DNA of 32,039 nucleotides, from the NCBI GenBank assembly GCA_041624375.1, contig JBFJVD010000009.1, positions 1-32,039 on the forward strand, in the 5' to 3' direction. Each line of letters starts with the position of its first letter. Within the stretch, counting starts at the first letter, position 1. The DNA comes from JBFJVD01 sp041624375 (lineage in GTDB: Bacteria > Chloroflexota > Anaerolineae > Anaerolineales > E44-bin32). The position numbers were made by a program, and so were the translations under genes. Below the pieces are notes generated by a model. The model was not told the DNA's origin, searched no databases, and saw only the letters and a list, made by a program, of their open reading frames with translations. Shown in pieces: positions 7,559-16,000 of the stretch.

Positions 7559-10060
7559 ATGTCCCGCAGCCTCTCCCGCGTCCTGCGCACAACCCTCATC
7601 GTACTTCTGGTCCTTGCCGTCGGGCTGACCGCCTTTGGCGTCTACACCGTGCGCCGATCGTTCCCGCAGACGACGGGCACGCTGCAGCTGGAGGGCCTGC
7701 TGGCCCAGGTGGATGTCTACCGGACGGGCAGCGGCGTCCCACACATCTTCGCCGAGAATGAACACGACCTGTTCATGGCCGCCGGTTTCGTACATGCGCA
7801 GGACAGGTTCTGGCAGATGGACTTCTGGCGTCACATCGGGTCGGGGCGGCTGTCGGAGATGTTTGGCGAAACGCAGCTTGGACGAGATCGGTTCCTGCGC
7901 ACCCTGGGCTGGGCGCGCGTCGCCCAGCAGGAATTCGAGAAGGCCGATGAGCAAACCAGAACCATCCTGCTGGCCTACGCGGAGGGGGTCAATGCCTATT
8001 TGGCGCAGACCCGCGGCGCCGACCGCTCGCTCGAGTACGCCGTCCTTGGCTTGCTGAACCCCGATTACGAGCCTGAGCCATGGACACCGGTCCATTCGCT
8101 CACCTGGGCGAAAGCGATGGCCTGGGATCTGGGCGGCAACCTCGACGCCGAGATCGACCGGGCGCTTCTGCTCGATCAGGTCGGCGAAGCCGGGCTGGCG
8201 ATGCTTTATCCCCCGTACCCCAACGACAAACCGGCGATCGTTCCCGACGCCGGTCAGGCCGGCGGGAGCCGTTCCTCCGCTGCAGCCGCGCTTCCATCGG
8301 TTCTCTCGGCGGATGCGCTGCGGGCGCTCTCGGCAGAGATCGAGTCGCTGCAGGCGCTTACCGGCGGCGGTTTTGAGGGCATCGGCTCCAACAACTGGGT
8401 GGTCAGCGGGGATCGCACAGTCACCGGCATGCCGCTGCTGGCGGACGATACCCATCTCGGCATTCAGATCCCCGCCATCTGGTATGAAATCGGCCTGCAC
8501 TGCCGGCCGATCGGGCCCAATTGCCGCTTCAATGCCGTCGGGTTCTCCTTCGCCGGCGCGCCCGGCGTGATCATCGGCCACAATGACCACATCGCCTGGG
8601 GCGTGACCAATCTGAACCCGGATGTTCAGGATCTGTACATCGAGAAGCTGAATCCAGAGAACCCGGATCAGTATGAAGTCAATGGTGAGTGGGTCGATAT
8701 GGAGATCATCGAGGAGACCATCCGGGTGGCCGGCGGTGAGTCCGAAACGCTCACCATCCGGTCAACGCGACACGGCCCCATCATCTCGGAAACCTATGGC
8801 TCGCTGGAAGCGTTCGCCGACGAAGCCGGCGTCGAGCTGCCCGCCTCCTACGCCATTGCGCTCCGCTGGACGGCGCTCGAGCCTTCGCGGCTCTACGACG
8901 CTGCGCTCAGAGTCAGCCTGGCCACCAACTGGGACGAATTTCGAGACGCGCTCCGCTTGTGGGATGTCCCCTCGCAGAACTTCGTCTACGCAGATGTTGA
9001 AGGAAATATCGGCTACCAGATGCCGGGGAAGGTCCCGATCCGCGCTGGCGGCGACGGCTGGCTGCCCGTGCCCGGCTGGACGGACGAGCACGAGTGGATG
9101 GGCTACCTTCCATTCGAGGAGCTGCCCTTTTCGTTCAATCCACCGGAGGGCTACATCGTCACCGCAAACAACGCCGTCGTTGGGACGAGCTATCCCCACC
9201 TCCTGGGCCTGGATTGGGATTATGGCTATCGCGCCGCCCGCATCGTGGAGCTCATCGAACAGGGCAGCCCGCTCTCCGTGGAAAATATGCAAACGATGCA
9301 CGGCGACAACCACAACGCGATGGGCCCGGTTCTGATCCCGGTGCTCCTCCAGGTTGGGATGCCCAACGAGGAGCTGAGCGACCTCCAAGCACGCCTGGCC
9401 GGCTGGAATTTTCAGAACCACATGGACTCGGGCGAGGCAGCCATTTTCAATGCCTTTTGGCGGCACCTGCTTCTCGGCACCTTCAGCGACGAACTCCCCG
9501 AGGGTCCGCTGCCGGGCAGTTCGCGCGCCTTCCTGGTGCTGGAGGGTTTGATCGAGGAGCCCCAACATGATTGGTGGGACGATCAGACCACCCCGGAGCG
9601 CGAAGACCTGGATGCGATCTTCGCTCGCGCTTTTGCTGATGCCATCGCCGAGCTGAAAACCCTGCTGGGAGCGGACTCAAGCCGATGGATGTGGGGCGAT
9701 CTGCACACGGCGACGTTTCGCAATCAATCTCTGGGGAGTTCTGGCGTTGCGCCGATCGAAGCTCTTTTCAATCGCGGCCCGTTCCGTGCCAGCGGCGGCT
9801 CTTCGATCGTCAACGCAACCGGGTGGAACTATGCCCGCGGCTATGAGCTGACCTCCCTGCCCTCACAGCGCCTCATCGCCGACCTGGCCGATTTCTCACG
9901 GTCGCTCGCCATCCACACGACGGGCCAATCCGGCCATGCCTTCCACCCACAGTACATCGACATGGCCGACCCCTGGCGAAACATTGAATATGAAGCGCTT
10001 CTATGGACCGAAGCCGAAATCCGAGAAAGAACTGTGGATCATCTCATCCTGCAGCCATGA
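7559..10060 (+). CDS. Penicillin acylase family protein (Ntn-hydrolase, peptidase S45)
   Basis: An 834-residue precursor of an S45-type N-terminal-nucleophile amidohydrolase, which matures by self-cleavage into alpha and beta chains and cleaves amide bonds of acylated compounds such as penicillins or acyl-homoserine lactones. The ATG at 7559 is preferred because GGAG lies six bases upstream; an ATG at 7547 has no such site. A single N-terminal hydrophobic segment (about 10-30) should anchor or export it. The alpha chain contains SGVPHIFAENEHDLFMAAGF. The predicted cleavage point precedes Ser277 in GIGSNNWVVSG, followed by the beta-chain motif LADDTHLGIQIPAIWYE. Length is normal for the family. 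The actual substrate is unknown. Confidence 0.93.
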   Translation: MSRSLSRVLRTTLIVLLVLAVGLTAFGVYTVRRSFPQTTGTLQLEGLLAQVDVYRTGSGVPHIFAENEHDLFMAAGFVHAQDRFWQMDFWRHIGSGRLSEMFGETQLGRDRFLRTLGWARVAQQEFEKADEQTRTILLAYAEGVNAYLAQTRGADRSLEYAVLGLLNPDYEPEPWTPVHSLTWAKAMAWDLGGNLDAEIDRALLLDQVGEAGLAMLYPPYPNDKPAIVPDAGQAGGSRSSAAAALPSVLSADALRALSAEIESLQALTGGGFEGIGSNNWVVSGDRTVTGMPLLADDTHLGIQIPAIWYEIGLHCRPIGPNCRFNAVGFSFAGAPGVIIGHNDHIAWGVTNLNPDVQDLYIEKLNPENPDQYEVNGEWVDMEIIEETIRVAGGESETLTIRSTRHGPIISETYGSLEAFADEAGVELPASYAIALRWTALEPSRLYDAALRVSLATNWDEFRDALRLWDVPSQNFVYADVEGNIGYQMPGKVPIRAGGDGWLPVPGWTDEHEWMGYLPFEELPFSFNPPEGYIVTANNAVVGTSYPHLLGLDWDYGYRAARIVELIEQGSPLSVENMQTMHGDNHNAMGPVLIPVLLQVGMPNEELSDLQARLAGWNFQNHMDSGEAAIFNAFWRHLLLGTFSDELPEGPLPGSSRAFLVLEGLIEEPQHDWWDDQTTPEREDLDAIFARAFADAIAELKTLLGADSSRWMWGDLHTATFRNQSLGSSGVAPIEALFNRGPFRASGGSSIVNATGWNYARGYELTSLPSQRLIADLADFSRSLAIHTTGQSGHAFHPQYIDMADPWRNIEYEALLWTEAEIRERTVDHLILQP

Positions 10061-10204
10061 GCTTCGCGATCTTTCGAGGGACGTGAGCGGAAGAGCGGGG
10101 AACAAGGCCGGCGGGTGCACAGCACGCCGCTTCGGCGCCCGTGCATGGCTGGGGGCAAAGCCTCGAGTGAGGGTCGACCGAAGGCGCCTTTTCCGTACCT
10201 GAGC
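10061..10204. other. Convergent 3' region with a GC-rich hairpin
   Basis: A 144-base gap between two convergent genes. It contains a strong hairpin at about 10116-10145 (TGCAC outer stem, CGCCG/CGGCG inner stem around a CTT loop, asymmetric internal loop) and, near its right end, AAGGCGCC followed by four T (10181-10192). Neither is a classical terminator alone, but together they probably end transcription from one or both sides. No coding frame or known RNA family was recognised. Confidence 0.4.
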
Positions 10205-10420
10205 TCAGAACAACCAGATCGCCTGTGTGACCACCAGGCACATCGCGCCGAGCACGGCGACGGTTCCGAACAGGAGCAGTGAGATCACGAAGCGCTGGCC
10301 GGCCGTCATGCCAAAGATACGCCGCTCAGGCATAGCCTGCTCGAAGGTATCGAAGGCCATTTCTTCTTCCTCTTCAAAGGGCTCGGGTGGCTCAGTGGCC
10401 CTTCGCAGGTCATCAAACAT
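10205..10420 (-). CDS. Small acidic single-pass membrane protein
   Basis: A 71-residue protein with an acidic N-terminal half (EPPEPFEEEEEMAFDTFEQ) and one C-terminal transmembrane helix (about 46-68, within FVISLLLFGTVAVLGAMCLVV) preceded by GMTAGQR. The topology suggests a cytosolic acidic tail with a membrane anchor near the C-terminus. I recall similar small proteins in Anaerolineae genomes but cannot assign a function. Evidence that it is real includes a purine-rich ribosome-binding site (GAAGAGGAGAGAG) just upstream of the ATG and its own good promoter overlapping the end of birA. It is downstream of birA on the same strand, 41 bases away. Confidence 0.75.
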   Translation of the reverse strand: MFDDLRRATEPPEPFEEEEEMAFDTFEQAMPERRIFGMTAGQRFVISLLLFGTVAVLGAMCLVVTQAIWLF

Positions 10421-10453
10421 CGAACTCTCTCCTCTTCAACCAGATTCGGCCAG

Positions 10454-10481
10454 AGTGTAGCCTATTCGGAAGCCGTGTCAA
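10454..10481 (-). promoter_or_regulatory. Promoter of the 71-residue membrane protein
   Basis: On the minus strand a consensus TTGACA (10476-10481), a 16-base spacer and TACACT (10454-10459) lie 34 bases before the start at 10420. The -35 element is inside the last codons of birA, so the small gene can be transcribed independently. Confidence 0.65.
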
Positions 10482-11253
10482 CCGGGCGCAGGCGCAGCGC
10501 GCCGGTCGGGATGCGCTCCAGACCCTGCGCCGTCTCCAGCCGCAACTGCCCATCGCGTTCGAGCCCAACCAGGCGCCCGGAACTTGAACTCCCGCCCACA
10601 TCTACCAGCACCTGCTGGCCGAGGTACGCCAGCCGCGCCTCCCATGCGCGGCGAAGCTTCGCCGTGCCAAGGTCCGGCAGCCAACGCCCCACCCCAGCGA
10701 CGATCTCAACCAGCAGCTGCGTTCGGTCGGCCCTTGCGCCAGTCATGGCACCAACGCTCGTCGCCGGGAATTCGAACTGGTCGGCCTGCTCCAGCACGCC
10801 CGCGTGAACGTTGACGCCAATCCCCAAAATAGCGTACGCCAGCCGGTCTCCATCCCAGGTGGCTTCGGCCAGCACGCCGGCCACCTTCTTGCCTCCGAGA
10901 AGCACATCATTGGGCCACTTGATCTCCGCCTTGAGGTCCAACCCCTCCAGTGCCTCCGCAACCGCCAGCGCCCCCAGTGGCCCCAGCGCGCCGACGGATT
11001 CGAGCGAGCTAGCGCCTGGTCGCAGCAGCAGGCTCAGTGCCAGCGAAGCGCCGAACGGGGTCGACCAGAAGCGGCCGGCCCGGCCGCGCCCTGCGGTCTG
11101 CTCCTCCGCCGTCACCAGCGCACCGTGCGGCGCTCCCTGTCGGGCCAGCTCAGCTGCGACGTCATTGGTCGAGCCGACCGTAGGGTAAGTATGGAGCGGC
11201 TCGCCCAGTCCATATTGTGGTAAGGATGACCTCAGCCGGTCCACATCCAGCAT
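10462..11253 (-). CDS. birA: Biotin--[acetyl-CoA-carboxylase] ligase, stand-alone form
   Basis: A 263-residue biotin protein ligase, which makes biotinyl-AMP and transfers biotin to carboxyl-carrier proteins. Motifs are clear: STNDVA near residue 28, EEQTAGRGRAGRFW with the GRGRxGR biotinyl-AMP loop, KWPNDVLLGGKKVAGVLAE, and a C-terminal SH3-like domain (LGQQVLVDVGG through GRLVGLERDGQLRLET). The ATG at 11253 is chosen because the conserved YPTVGSTN sits at the normal distance and GGAG lies 10 bases upstream. Unlike E. coli BirA there is no N-terminal DNA-binding domain, so it should be a ligase only. Its likely clients include the biotin carboxylase system encoded at 30298-32039. Confidence 0.93.
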   Translation of the reverse strand: MLDVDRLRSSLPQYGLGEPLHTYPTVGSTNDVAAELARQGAPHGALVTAEEQTAGRGRAGRFWSTPFGASLALSLLLRPGASSLESVGALGPLGALAVAEALEGLDLKAEIKWPNDVLLGGKKVAGVLAEATWDGDRLAYAILGIGVNVHAGVLEQADQFEFPATSVGAMTGARADRTQLLVEIVAGVGRWLPDLGTAKLRRAWEARLAYLGQQVLVDVGGSSSSGRLVGLERDGQLRLETAQGLERIPTGALRLRPVDTASE

Positions 11254-11312
11254 GCTGCTCGCGCTCCAGTTGCAGGAAGCATGCCTGCCAAAGTGAAGGG
11301 TGAACCCCTCTA

Positions 11313-11321
11313 TGATACAAT
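11313..11321 (+). promoter_or_regulatory. Extended -10 promoter for the HIT/thiolase operon
   Basis: TGATACAAT (extended -10) ends 11 bases before the ATG at 11333, predicting a leader of only about five bases. On the minus strand an overlapping TATCAT (11312-11317) might serve the divergent birA gene, but no -35 is seen for either direction. Confidence 0.5.
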
Positions 11322-11332
11322 CCGTCCAGCCG

Positions 11333-11881
11333 ATGAAGCATATCTGGGCCCCGTGGCGGATGGCATACATCGAAGGCGAGCATGAAGACACGGGGTGCAT
11401 CTTCTGCGAGCGGTTGGCGCAGAAGGACGGCCCCGAGAACCTGATCCTGCATCGCGGCGACTGGGCGTTCGTCATCCTCAACCGCTATCCCTACACCAAC
11501 GGCCACCTGATGGTGGTGCCCTACGATCACCGACCCTCGATCGAAGACCTGGCCGAGACCACCCTTGCTGAAATGATGAGCCTGACAACGGACGCGCTGC
11601 GCGTCTTGCGTGAGGCCTATGGCGCCTCATCCTTCAACATCGGCATCAACATCGGCGAAGCGGCCGGGGCCGGAGTGGCCGATCACATCCACATCCATGT
11701 GCTGCCGCGCTGGAACGGCGACACCAATTTCATGACGACGACGGATGAGACTCGCGTCGTGCCGGAGGCGCTGGAAGAGAGCTATCGGCGCCTGCAGCCG
11801 CTCTGGGACGGGTCCGCCGCGTCGGACGCGGATCCGGCTGCAGGCGACCGCTCATCCGACAGACAGGAGACAGGCTCATGA
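11333..11881 (+). CDS. HIT-family hydrolase/AP4A phosphorylase-like protein
   Basis: A 182-residue histidine-triad protein. The triad is HIHIHVLPRW with His118, His120 and His122, where the middle histidine attacks the alpha-phosphate of dinucleoside polyphosphates. The N-terminus MKHIWAPWRMAYIEG and the CIFC pair (Cys22, Cys25) are typical of the HIT subgroup annotated as bis(5'-nucleosyl)-tetraphosphatase or AP4A phosphorylase, and also contain a likely zinc site. The internal ATG at 11333 is chosen over one at 11300 because of this N-terminus. The C-terminal 30 residues are Asp/Ser-rich and probably disordered. The stop overlaps the next start as ATGA, coupling it to the thiolase gene. Confidence 0.9.
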   Translation: MKHIWAPWRMAYIEGEHEDTGCIFCERLAQKDGPENLILHRGDWAFVILNRYPYTNGHLMVVPYDHRPSIEDLAETTLAEMMSLTTDALRVLREAYGASSFNIGINIGEAAGAGVADHIHIHVLPRWNGDTNFMTTTDETRVVPEALEESYRRLQPLWDGSAASDADPAAGDRSSDRQETGS

Positions 11882-13089
11882 CCCGTGGCGATGGGCGCGG
11901 CCCATTGATCCTCAGCGCGGCGCGAACTCCCATGGGCAAGTTCCGGGGGGCGCTCAGCGCGCGCTCGGCGATGGAGCTGGGCGCCGCAGCCATCCGGGCT
12001 GCGCTCGACCGCGCCGGGATCGACCAGAACGGTTATGAACGGGTGGACGAAGTCTTCATGGGCAACGTCATCAGCGCCGGACTGGGCCAGGCGCCCGCCC
12101 GCCAGGCGGCGCTGGCCGCCGGCCTGCCGACCTCCATTGGCGCCACCACCATGAACAAGGTGTGCGGCTCAGGTCTGAAGGCGGCGATGCTGGCGGCCCA
12201 GGCGATCAAGGCCGGCGACGCCGAGCTGATCGTCGCCGGCGGCATGGAGAGCATGAGCAACGGACCCTACCTGGTCGAGGAACGCGAGCTGCGCTACGGT
12301 CACCGCACGTTGAAAGACTCCGTTCTGCAGGACGGCCTGTGGGACCCGTTCGAGCAGTGGCCGATGGGGATGGCCGCCGAATGGATCGCGGACGAATATG
12401 AGGTAACGCGCGAGGCGATGGACCGCTATTCGCTGCAGAGCCATGAGAAGGCGGCGGCGGCCACCGACAATGGCAAGTTCGAAGCGGAGCTGGTGCCCGT
12501 CGAAATCCCTTCAAAGCGAGGGACAGCGGAGGTCGTCGTCCACGACGAACCCATCCGCCGGGATACTTCACTCGAGAAGATGGCGGCCCTCAAGCCGGCC
12601 TTCAAGGAAGACGGCCGGGTCACCGCGGGTAATGCCCCCGGGCTCAACGACGGGGCCGCGGCGCTTATCGTCGCCAGCGAAGACAGCGCCGAAGCGCTCG
12701 GCGCCGCGCCACTCGCTCGCATTGTCGGCTATACACAGGCCGCCGTTCCGCCCAAGGAGCTCTTCACCGCCCCGGCGCTGGCGATCCCAAAGCTGCTGGA
12801 GAAAGTCGATTGGACGCTGTCGGAGGTCGACCTCATCGAGCTGAATGAGGCCTTCGCCGCGCAAGTGCTGGCAAACGGCTACGCCCTGGCCGAACAAGGT
12901 TGGGACTGGGAGAAAGTCAACGTTCATGGCGGCGCCATCGCACTGGGCCACCCGCTGGGCGCTTCCGGCGCCAGAATCCTCACCACATTAATCTACGCGC
13001 TCCACGAGCGCGGGCTGCGCCGTGGGATCGCCTCGCTCTGCCTCGGTGGAGGGGAGGCGGTGGCAATGGCGGTGGAGCGCGACGTCTGA
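11878..13089 (+). CDS. Acetyl-CoA C-acetyltransferase (thiolase)
   Basis: A 403-residue thiolase that either cleaves 3-ketoacyl-CoA or condenses two acetyl-CoA. The active site is intact: nucleophile Cys96 in NKVCGSGLKA, GGMESMSN, the NEAFA motif, His358 in GAIALGHPLGASG, and Cys388 in SLCLGGGEAV. Length matches the family. The ATG at 11878 overlaps the HIT stop (ATGA). A 3-hydroxyacyl-CoA dehydrogenase follows 52 bases downstream, so together they supply the last two steps of beta-oxidation or, run backwards, the first steps of butyryl-CoA synthesis. No enoyl-CoA hydratase is visible in the window. Confidence 0.95.
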   Translation: MTRGDGRGPLILSAARTPMGKFRGALSARSAMELGAAAIRAALDRAGIDQNGYERVDEVFMGNVISAGLGQAPARQAALAAGLPTSIGATTMNKVCGSGLKAAMLAAQAIKAGDAELIVAGGMESMSNGPYLVEERELRYGHRTLKDSVLQDGLWDPFEQWPMGMAAEWIADEYEVTREAMDRYSLQSHEKAAAATDNGKFEAELVPVEIPSKRGTAEVVVHDEPIRRDTSLEKMAALKPAFKEDGRVTAGNAPGLNDGAAALIVASEDSAEALGAAPLARIVGYTQAAVPPKELFTAPALAIPKLLEKVDWTLSEVDLIELNEAFAAQVLANGYALAEQGWDWEKVNVHGGAIALGHPLGASGARILTTLIYALHERGLRRGIASLCLGGGEAVAMAVERDV

Positions 13090-13141
13090 CTTCGGGGGCG
13101 CATTCAGCGCCCTTGAAGGCCCCCTACACGGAGCTTTCACC

Positions 13142-13993
13142 ATGAACATACAACGCATCGTCGTGGTCGGCGCCGGCACCATGGGGAACGGCATCGCCCA
13201 AACGGCGGCAGTCTCCGGCTACCAGGTGGTGATGACCGATGTCGATCCGAAGGCAATCGAGCGGGGTCGGGCGGCCATTGAAGCTTCAGTCACGCGCCTG
13301 GCAACCAAGGGTGTCATCGACGACGCCCAGAAGCAGGCCGCACTGGACCTGGCGACCGCGCTCGACCTCGAGCCGGCGCGCGAGGCCGACCTGGTGATTG
13401 AAGCCGCGACCGAGAATCCGGAACTCAAGCTGACGATCTTCGGCGAGTTGGACTCACTGACCCCATCCGGAGCGATTCTGGCGTCGAACACCTCCTCCAT
13501 ATCGCTCACCAAGATCGGCGCCGCCACCCAGCGGCCGGAGCAGGTGATCGGCATGCACTTCTTCAACCCGGTCCCCATGATGCGCCTGCTCGAAGTGATT
13601 CGCGGCCTGGCAACCTCCGATGAGACCACTGCGCTGGCCGTCGAGGTCGGGCGGAAGATGGGGAAGGAACCGGTGGAAGCCAAGGACTCTCCGGGGTTCA
13701 TCTCCAACCGCATCCTGTGCCCGATGATCAACGAGGCCATCTTCGCCCTCCATGAGGGTATCGGTTCACCGGAGGCCATCGACACCGTGATGAAGCTTGG
13801 GATGAACCACCCAATGGGCCCGCTGACGCTCTGCGACCTGATCGGCCTCGATGTGGTGCTGAATGTGATGGAGGTGCTGCACCGCGACCTCGGCGAAGAC
13901 AAGTACCGCCCGGCCCCGCTGCTGCGCAAGATGGTCGACGCCGGGCGCCTGGGCCGCAAGACCGGCCGCGGGTTCTATAGCTACGAGGCGTAG
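13142..13993 (+). CDS. 3-hydroxybutyryl-CoA dehydrogenase
   Basis: A 283-residue NAD(P)-dependent 3-hydroxyacyl-CoA dehydrogenase, the size of the single-function short-chain enzyme. The Rossmann motif is VVVGAGTMGNGIA (residues 7-19), the catalytic His139 lies in GMHFFNPVPMM, and the conserved glutamate is in VIEAATEN. The C-terminal helical domain contains DSPGFISNRI and ends in GLGRKTGRGFYSYE-type sequence. The ATG at 13142 is preceded by GGAG eight bases upstream; longer in-frame extensions overlap the thiolase gene in another frame and are not credible. It interconverts acetoacetyl-CoA and 3-hydroxybutyryl-CoA, directly upstream of the thiolase step, and is part of the same operon. Confidence 0.95.
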   Translation: MNIQRIVVVGAGTMGNGIAQTAAVSGYQVVMTDVDPKAIERGRAAIEASVTRLATKGVIDDAQKQAALDLATALDLEPAREADLVIEAATENPELKLTIFGELDSLTPSGAILASNTSSISLTKIGAATQRPEQVIGMHFFNPVPMMRLLEVIRGLATSDETTALAVEVGRKMGKEPVEAKDSPGFISNRILCPMINEAIFALHEGIGSPEAIDTVMKLGMNHPMGPLTLCDLIGLDVVLNVMEVLHRDLGEDKYRPAPLLRKMVDAGRLGRKTGRGFYSYEA

Positions 13994-14190
13994 CTTCGCC
14001 GGCGACTCTTCAGCTCCCAACAAAGATCGCAGCGCTCCGGGCGGGCGGCGTCGCCGCTCGACTCACGCGATGACCGTGCCAGCAGGCTGTGCGGCCGTCT
14101 CAAACCAACCCACCCGATCGTAGGCAAACACCCGTCGCCGACTCTCCTCGATCATCTGCAGACTGCCCTCGCGCCCGTGGACTCCCAAAG

Positions 14191-14232
14191 CCCTCCATTC
14201 GGCAGACCAGACGGCTGCATGGAGGGTATAAT
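14191..14232 (+). promoter_or_regulatory. Promoter and long inverted repeat upstream of the propeller lipoprotein
   Basis: TATAAT at 14227-14232 is a perfect -10. Abutting it is a perfect 8-bp inverted repeat CCCTCCAT (14191-14198) and ATGGAGGG (14219-14226), with an inner GCAG/CTGC pair (14202-14205, 14215-14218). The dyad covers where the -35 should be, and no -35 consensus is present, so activator or repressor control is plausible. The preceding 13994-14190 contains no convincing gene. Confidence 0.5.
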
Positions 14233-14257
14233 CCGCGCCGGAAACGGAGGGCCCTCG

Positions 14258-15616
14258 ATGAAGACCAAGAGAATCTGGCTGACGTTGCTTGTGGTTGCCC
14301 TGGCCGCCCTGGCCTGCACGCTGCCTGGCGGTCAGCCGCTCCCGGATGTGGATGAGGTCGGGACTCAGGTCGCCGCCACCCTGACCGCACTAGCCGCCGT
14401 GGACGACGCCACACCCGAACCGCCGGCCGGCGGTACCGAAACGCCAACAGCGTCGCCGACGGCTTCGCCGACCGAACCCCCGCCGGTGCTGCGCATCGTC
14501 TACACCAACGCCGGCGACGCCTGGCTGCTGGAAGAAGGTGGAACCCCGCAGCAATTGACCTTCCTCGGGGACGTCGATACGGTCCTGATCTCAAGCGACG
14601 GCGAAAAGGTAGCCTACGTCCGCAGCCCGACCCCGGGGTCGGCGCCGGTCGAGATCCGTTCGGTCAACAGCGATGGCACCGGCGACCAGGTGCTCATGAC
14701 GCCGGCGGACTTCGACAGCCTCTATCCGCTTGGCAACTTCCTCCACAACGACCTCTTTCGCCTTGATTTCATCCCGGGCACCCATGTACTGATGATGAAC
14801 ACCCGGGGAGTCCCCGAAGGGCCGGGGTTGGCGAATTATGACGATCTGCTGACACTTGACGCCGATACCGGCGCCCGGACGACCATCTTCCCGCCCGGCG
14901 AAGGCGGCGATTTCTTCATCTCGCCCGATGGGAGCCAGGTCGCCATCACGACCGCAACCACCATCAGCGTGGCCAATATCGACGGGACAAACCTGCGGTC
15001 GGATGTGGTGACGTATGAGTCCATCATTACGTACAGCGAGTTCCTGTACGCGGTGCCCGTCGTCTGGTCGCCGGACTCAACCCAGATGGGAGTCGTGATC
15101 CCCTCGGCCGATATCCTCGCGCCCGATCGAAGCGGGCAGGTCTGGCGCATCCCGGCCGATGGCGGCGCGCCGATCAATCTGGCCACGATCGAAGGCGACT
15201 TCTACTTCACACAGTTCGGCAACCGGAGCACGGCGATCTCCCCGAATCTCGAGCGAGTGGCCTTCCTGCGTGAATCGACCACCCCCGGACTGGAGATGCT
15301 CTTCACCGCCAACAGCAATGGCAGCGGGGAAGCCAGCGTGGTCTTCGGCATCATTGGATGGCATGGGTGGTCGCCCGACAGTATGCATTTCGTATTTAGC
15401 GAAGACTCGCCGCCGATTCTGAGCGTGGGCGTCGTCGGCGGTGCGCCCACACTGGTCGGTCCGGGCAGCGACGTCCGCTGGCTCAATGAGACCGAGTTTC
15501 TCTACCTCACCGGAAGCCTGGGAGCCTGGAGCCTGACGCTGGGGACAGTCGGCGGTGGATCGACCACCCTGGTCTCCCCCGCGGGCGAGTTTATCTCCTA
15601 CGACTTCGCCAACTGA
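14258..15616 (+). CDS. Lipoprotein with TolB/WD40-like beta-propeller
   Basis: A 452-residue exported lipoprotein. The ATG at 14258 has a GGAGG seven bases upstream and starts a short signal peptide with lipobox ending at Cys20 (VVALAALACTLPGG). A Thr/Pro/Ser linker of about 25 residues (TPTASPTASPTEPPP region, about 60-75) precedes the globular part. That part carries several propeller-blade signatures of the WD40-like/TolB type, each around an SPD or SPN turn: SPDGSQVAITT, SPDSTQMGVVIPS, SPNLERVAFLR and SPDSMHFVFS. Such propellers usually bind proteins or glycans, and the ligand here is unknown. It is followed by a strong terminator and has its own promoter, so it appears monocistronic. Confidence 0.85.
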   Translation: MKTKRIWLTLLVVALAALACTLPGGQPLPDVDEVGTQVAATLTALAAVDDATPEPPAGGTETPTASPTASPTEPPPVLRIVYTNAGDAWLLEEGGTPQQLTFLGDVDTVLISSDGEKVAYVRSPTPGSAPVEIRSVNSDGTGDQVLMTPADFDSLYPLGNFLHNDLFRLDFIPGTHVLMMNTRGVPEGPGLANYDDLLTLDADTGARTTIFPPGEGGDFFISPDGSQVAITTATTISVANIDGTNLRSDVVTYESIITYSEFLYAVPVVWSPDSTQMGVVIPSADILAPDRSGQVWRIPADGGAPINLATIEGDFYFTQFGNRSTAISPNLERVAFLRESTTPGLEMLFTANSNGSGEASVVFGIIGWHGWSPDSMHFVFSEDSPPILSVGVVGGAPTLVGPGSDVRWLNETEFLYLTGSLGAWSLTLGTVGGGSTTLVSPAGEFISYDFAN

Positions 15617-15632
15617 GCCTCTTCGCCACCTG

Positions 15633-15672
15633 ACAGCGGTCGGGGGACCAACCCCGACCGCTGTTTGATTCG
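15633..15672 (+). terminator. Strong intrinsic terminator
   Basis: A perfect 13-bp stem ACAGCGGTCGGGG/CCCCGACCGCTGT (15633-15645 with 15652-15664) and a 6-base loop sit 16 bases after the stop of the propeller lipoprotein. The tail TTGATTC is only moderately T-rich. A second small dyad ATTCGA/TCGAAT follows at about 15668-15687. Confidence 0.78.
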
Positions 15673-16000
15673 AATGCCAACTCGAATTGGCCGCCGGCCG
15701 CGACCCTGGTGACCTGCCTCAGCATCCATTGGTTACACTGGGAGGTGAACTGTATCCCGACGAAGGCCCGAACCATCCCAACGCGGTGCCCGCATGTTCT
15801 CAGTGCTGCCCCTGAATTCCCTGGCCAGGAATAGGCGGCGGACTGAGCCGCGATCCAACCAGCATTGGCCTCTGCCGCGCCCGGATGCAGCCTTTGAGGA
15901 CGAACGGCGCGGCTTGAGGAAATCCTGAGACGTGCGTCACGCGAGCCTGCGTAGATTCATGTACGGGGTCTTGTGAAACGCACCCAGCAAGGAGGAAGAC
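15673..16000. other. Intergenic region upstream of the AIF-like gene
   Basis: About 330 bases with no convincing gene. A 44-codon frame at 15794-15928 has no ribosome-binding site and a low-complexity basic product. Possible control elements are a TACACT at 15734-15739, a CGTG-CGT-CACG dyad at 15931-15941, and a TAGATT -10-like hexamer at 15952-15957, 43 bases before the ATG. AAGGAGGA at 15990-15997 is an excellent ribosome-binding site for the next gene. Confidence 0.45.

Noticed and set aside
10061..10204. A possible structured RNA or riboswitch (CAAAGCCTC reminiscent of a c-di-GMP riboswitch, GAGGGT reminiscent of a T-box)
   Set aside because: The remaining conserved elements of those RNAs are absent and the region lies between convergent 3' ends, where a riboswitch has no downstream gene to control.
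14063..14155. A short leftward open frame downstream of the 3-hydroxyacyl-CoA dehydrogenase
   Set aside because: Only 30 codons from its ATG, no ribosome-binding site; the open frame continues antisense into a real gene, as is common in GC-rich DNA.
15794..15928. A 44-codon rightward open frame in the gap before the AIF-like gene
   Set aside because: No ribosome-binding site, basic low-information product and no coupling to neighbours.
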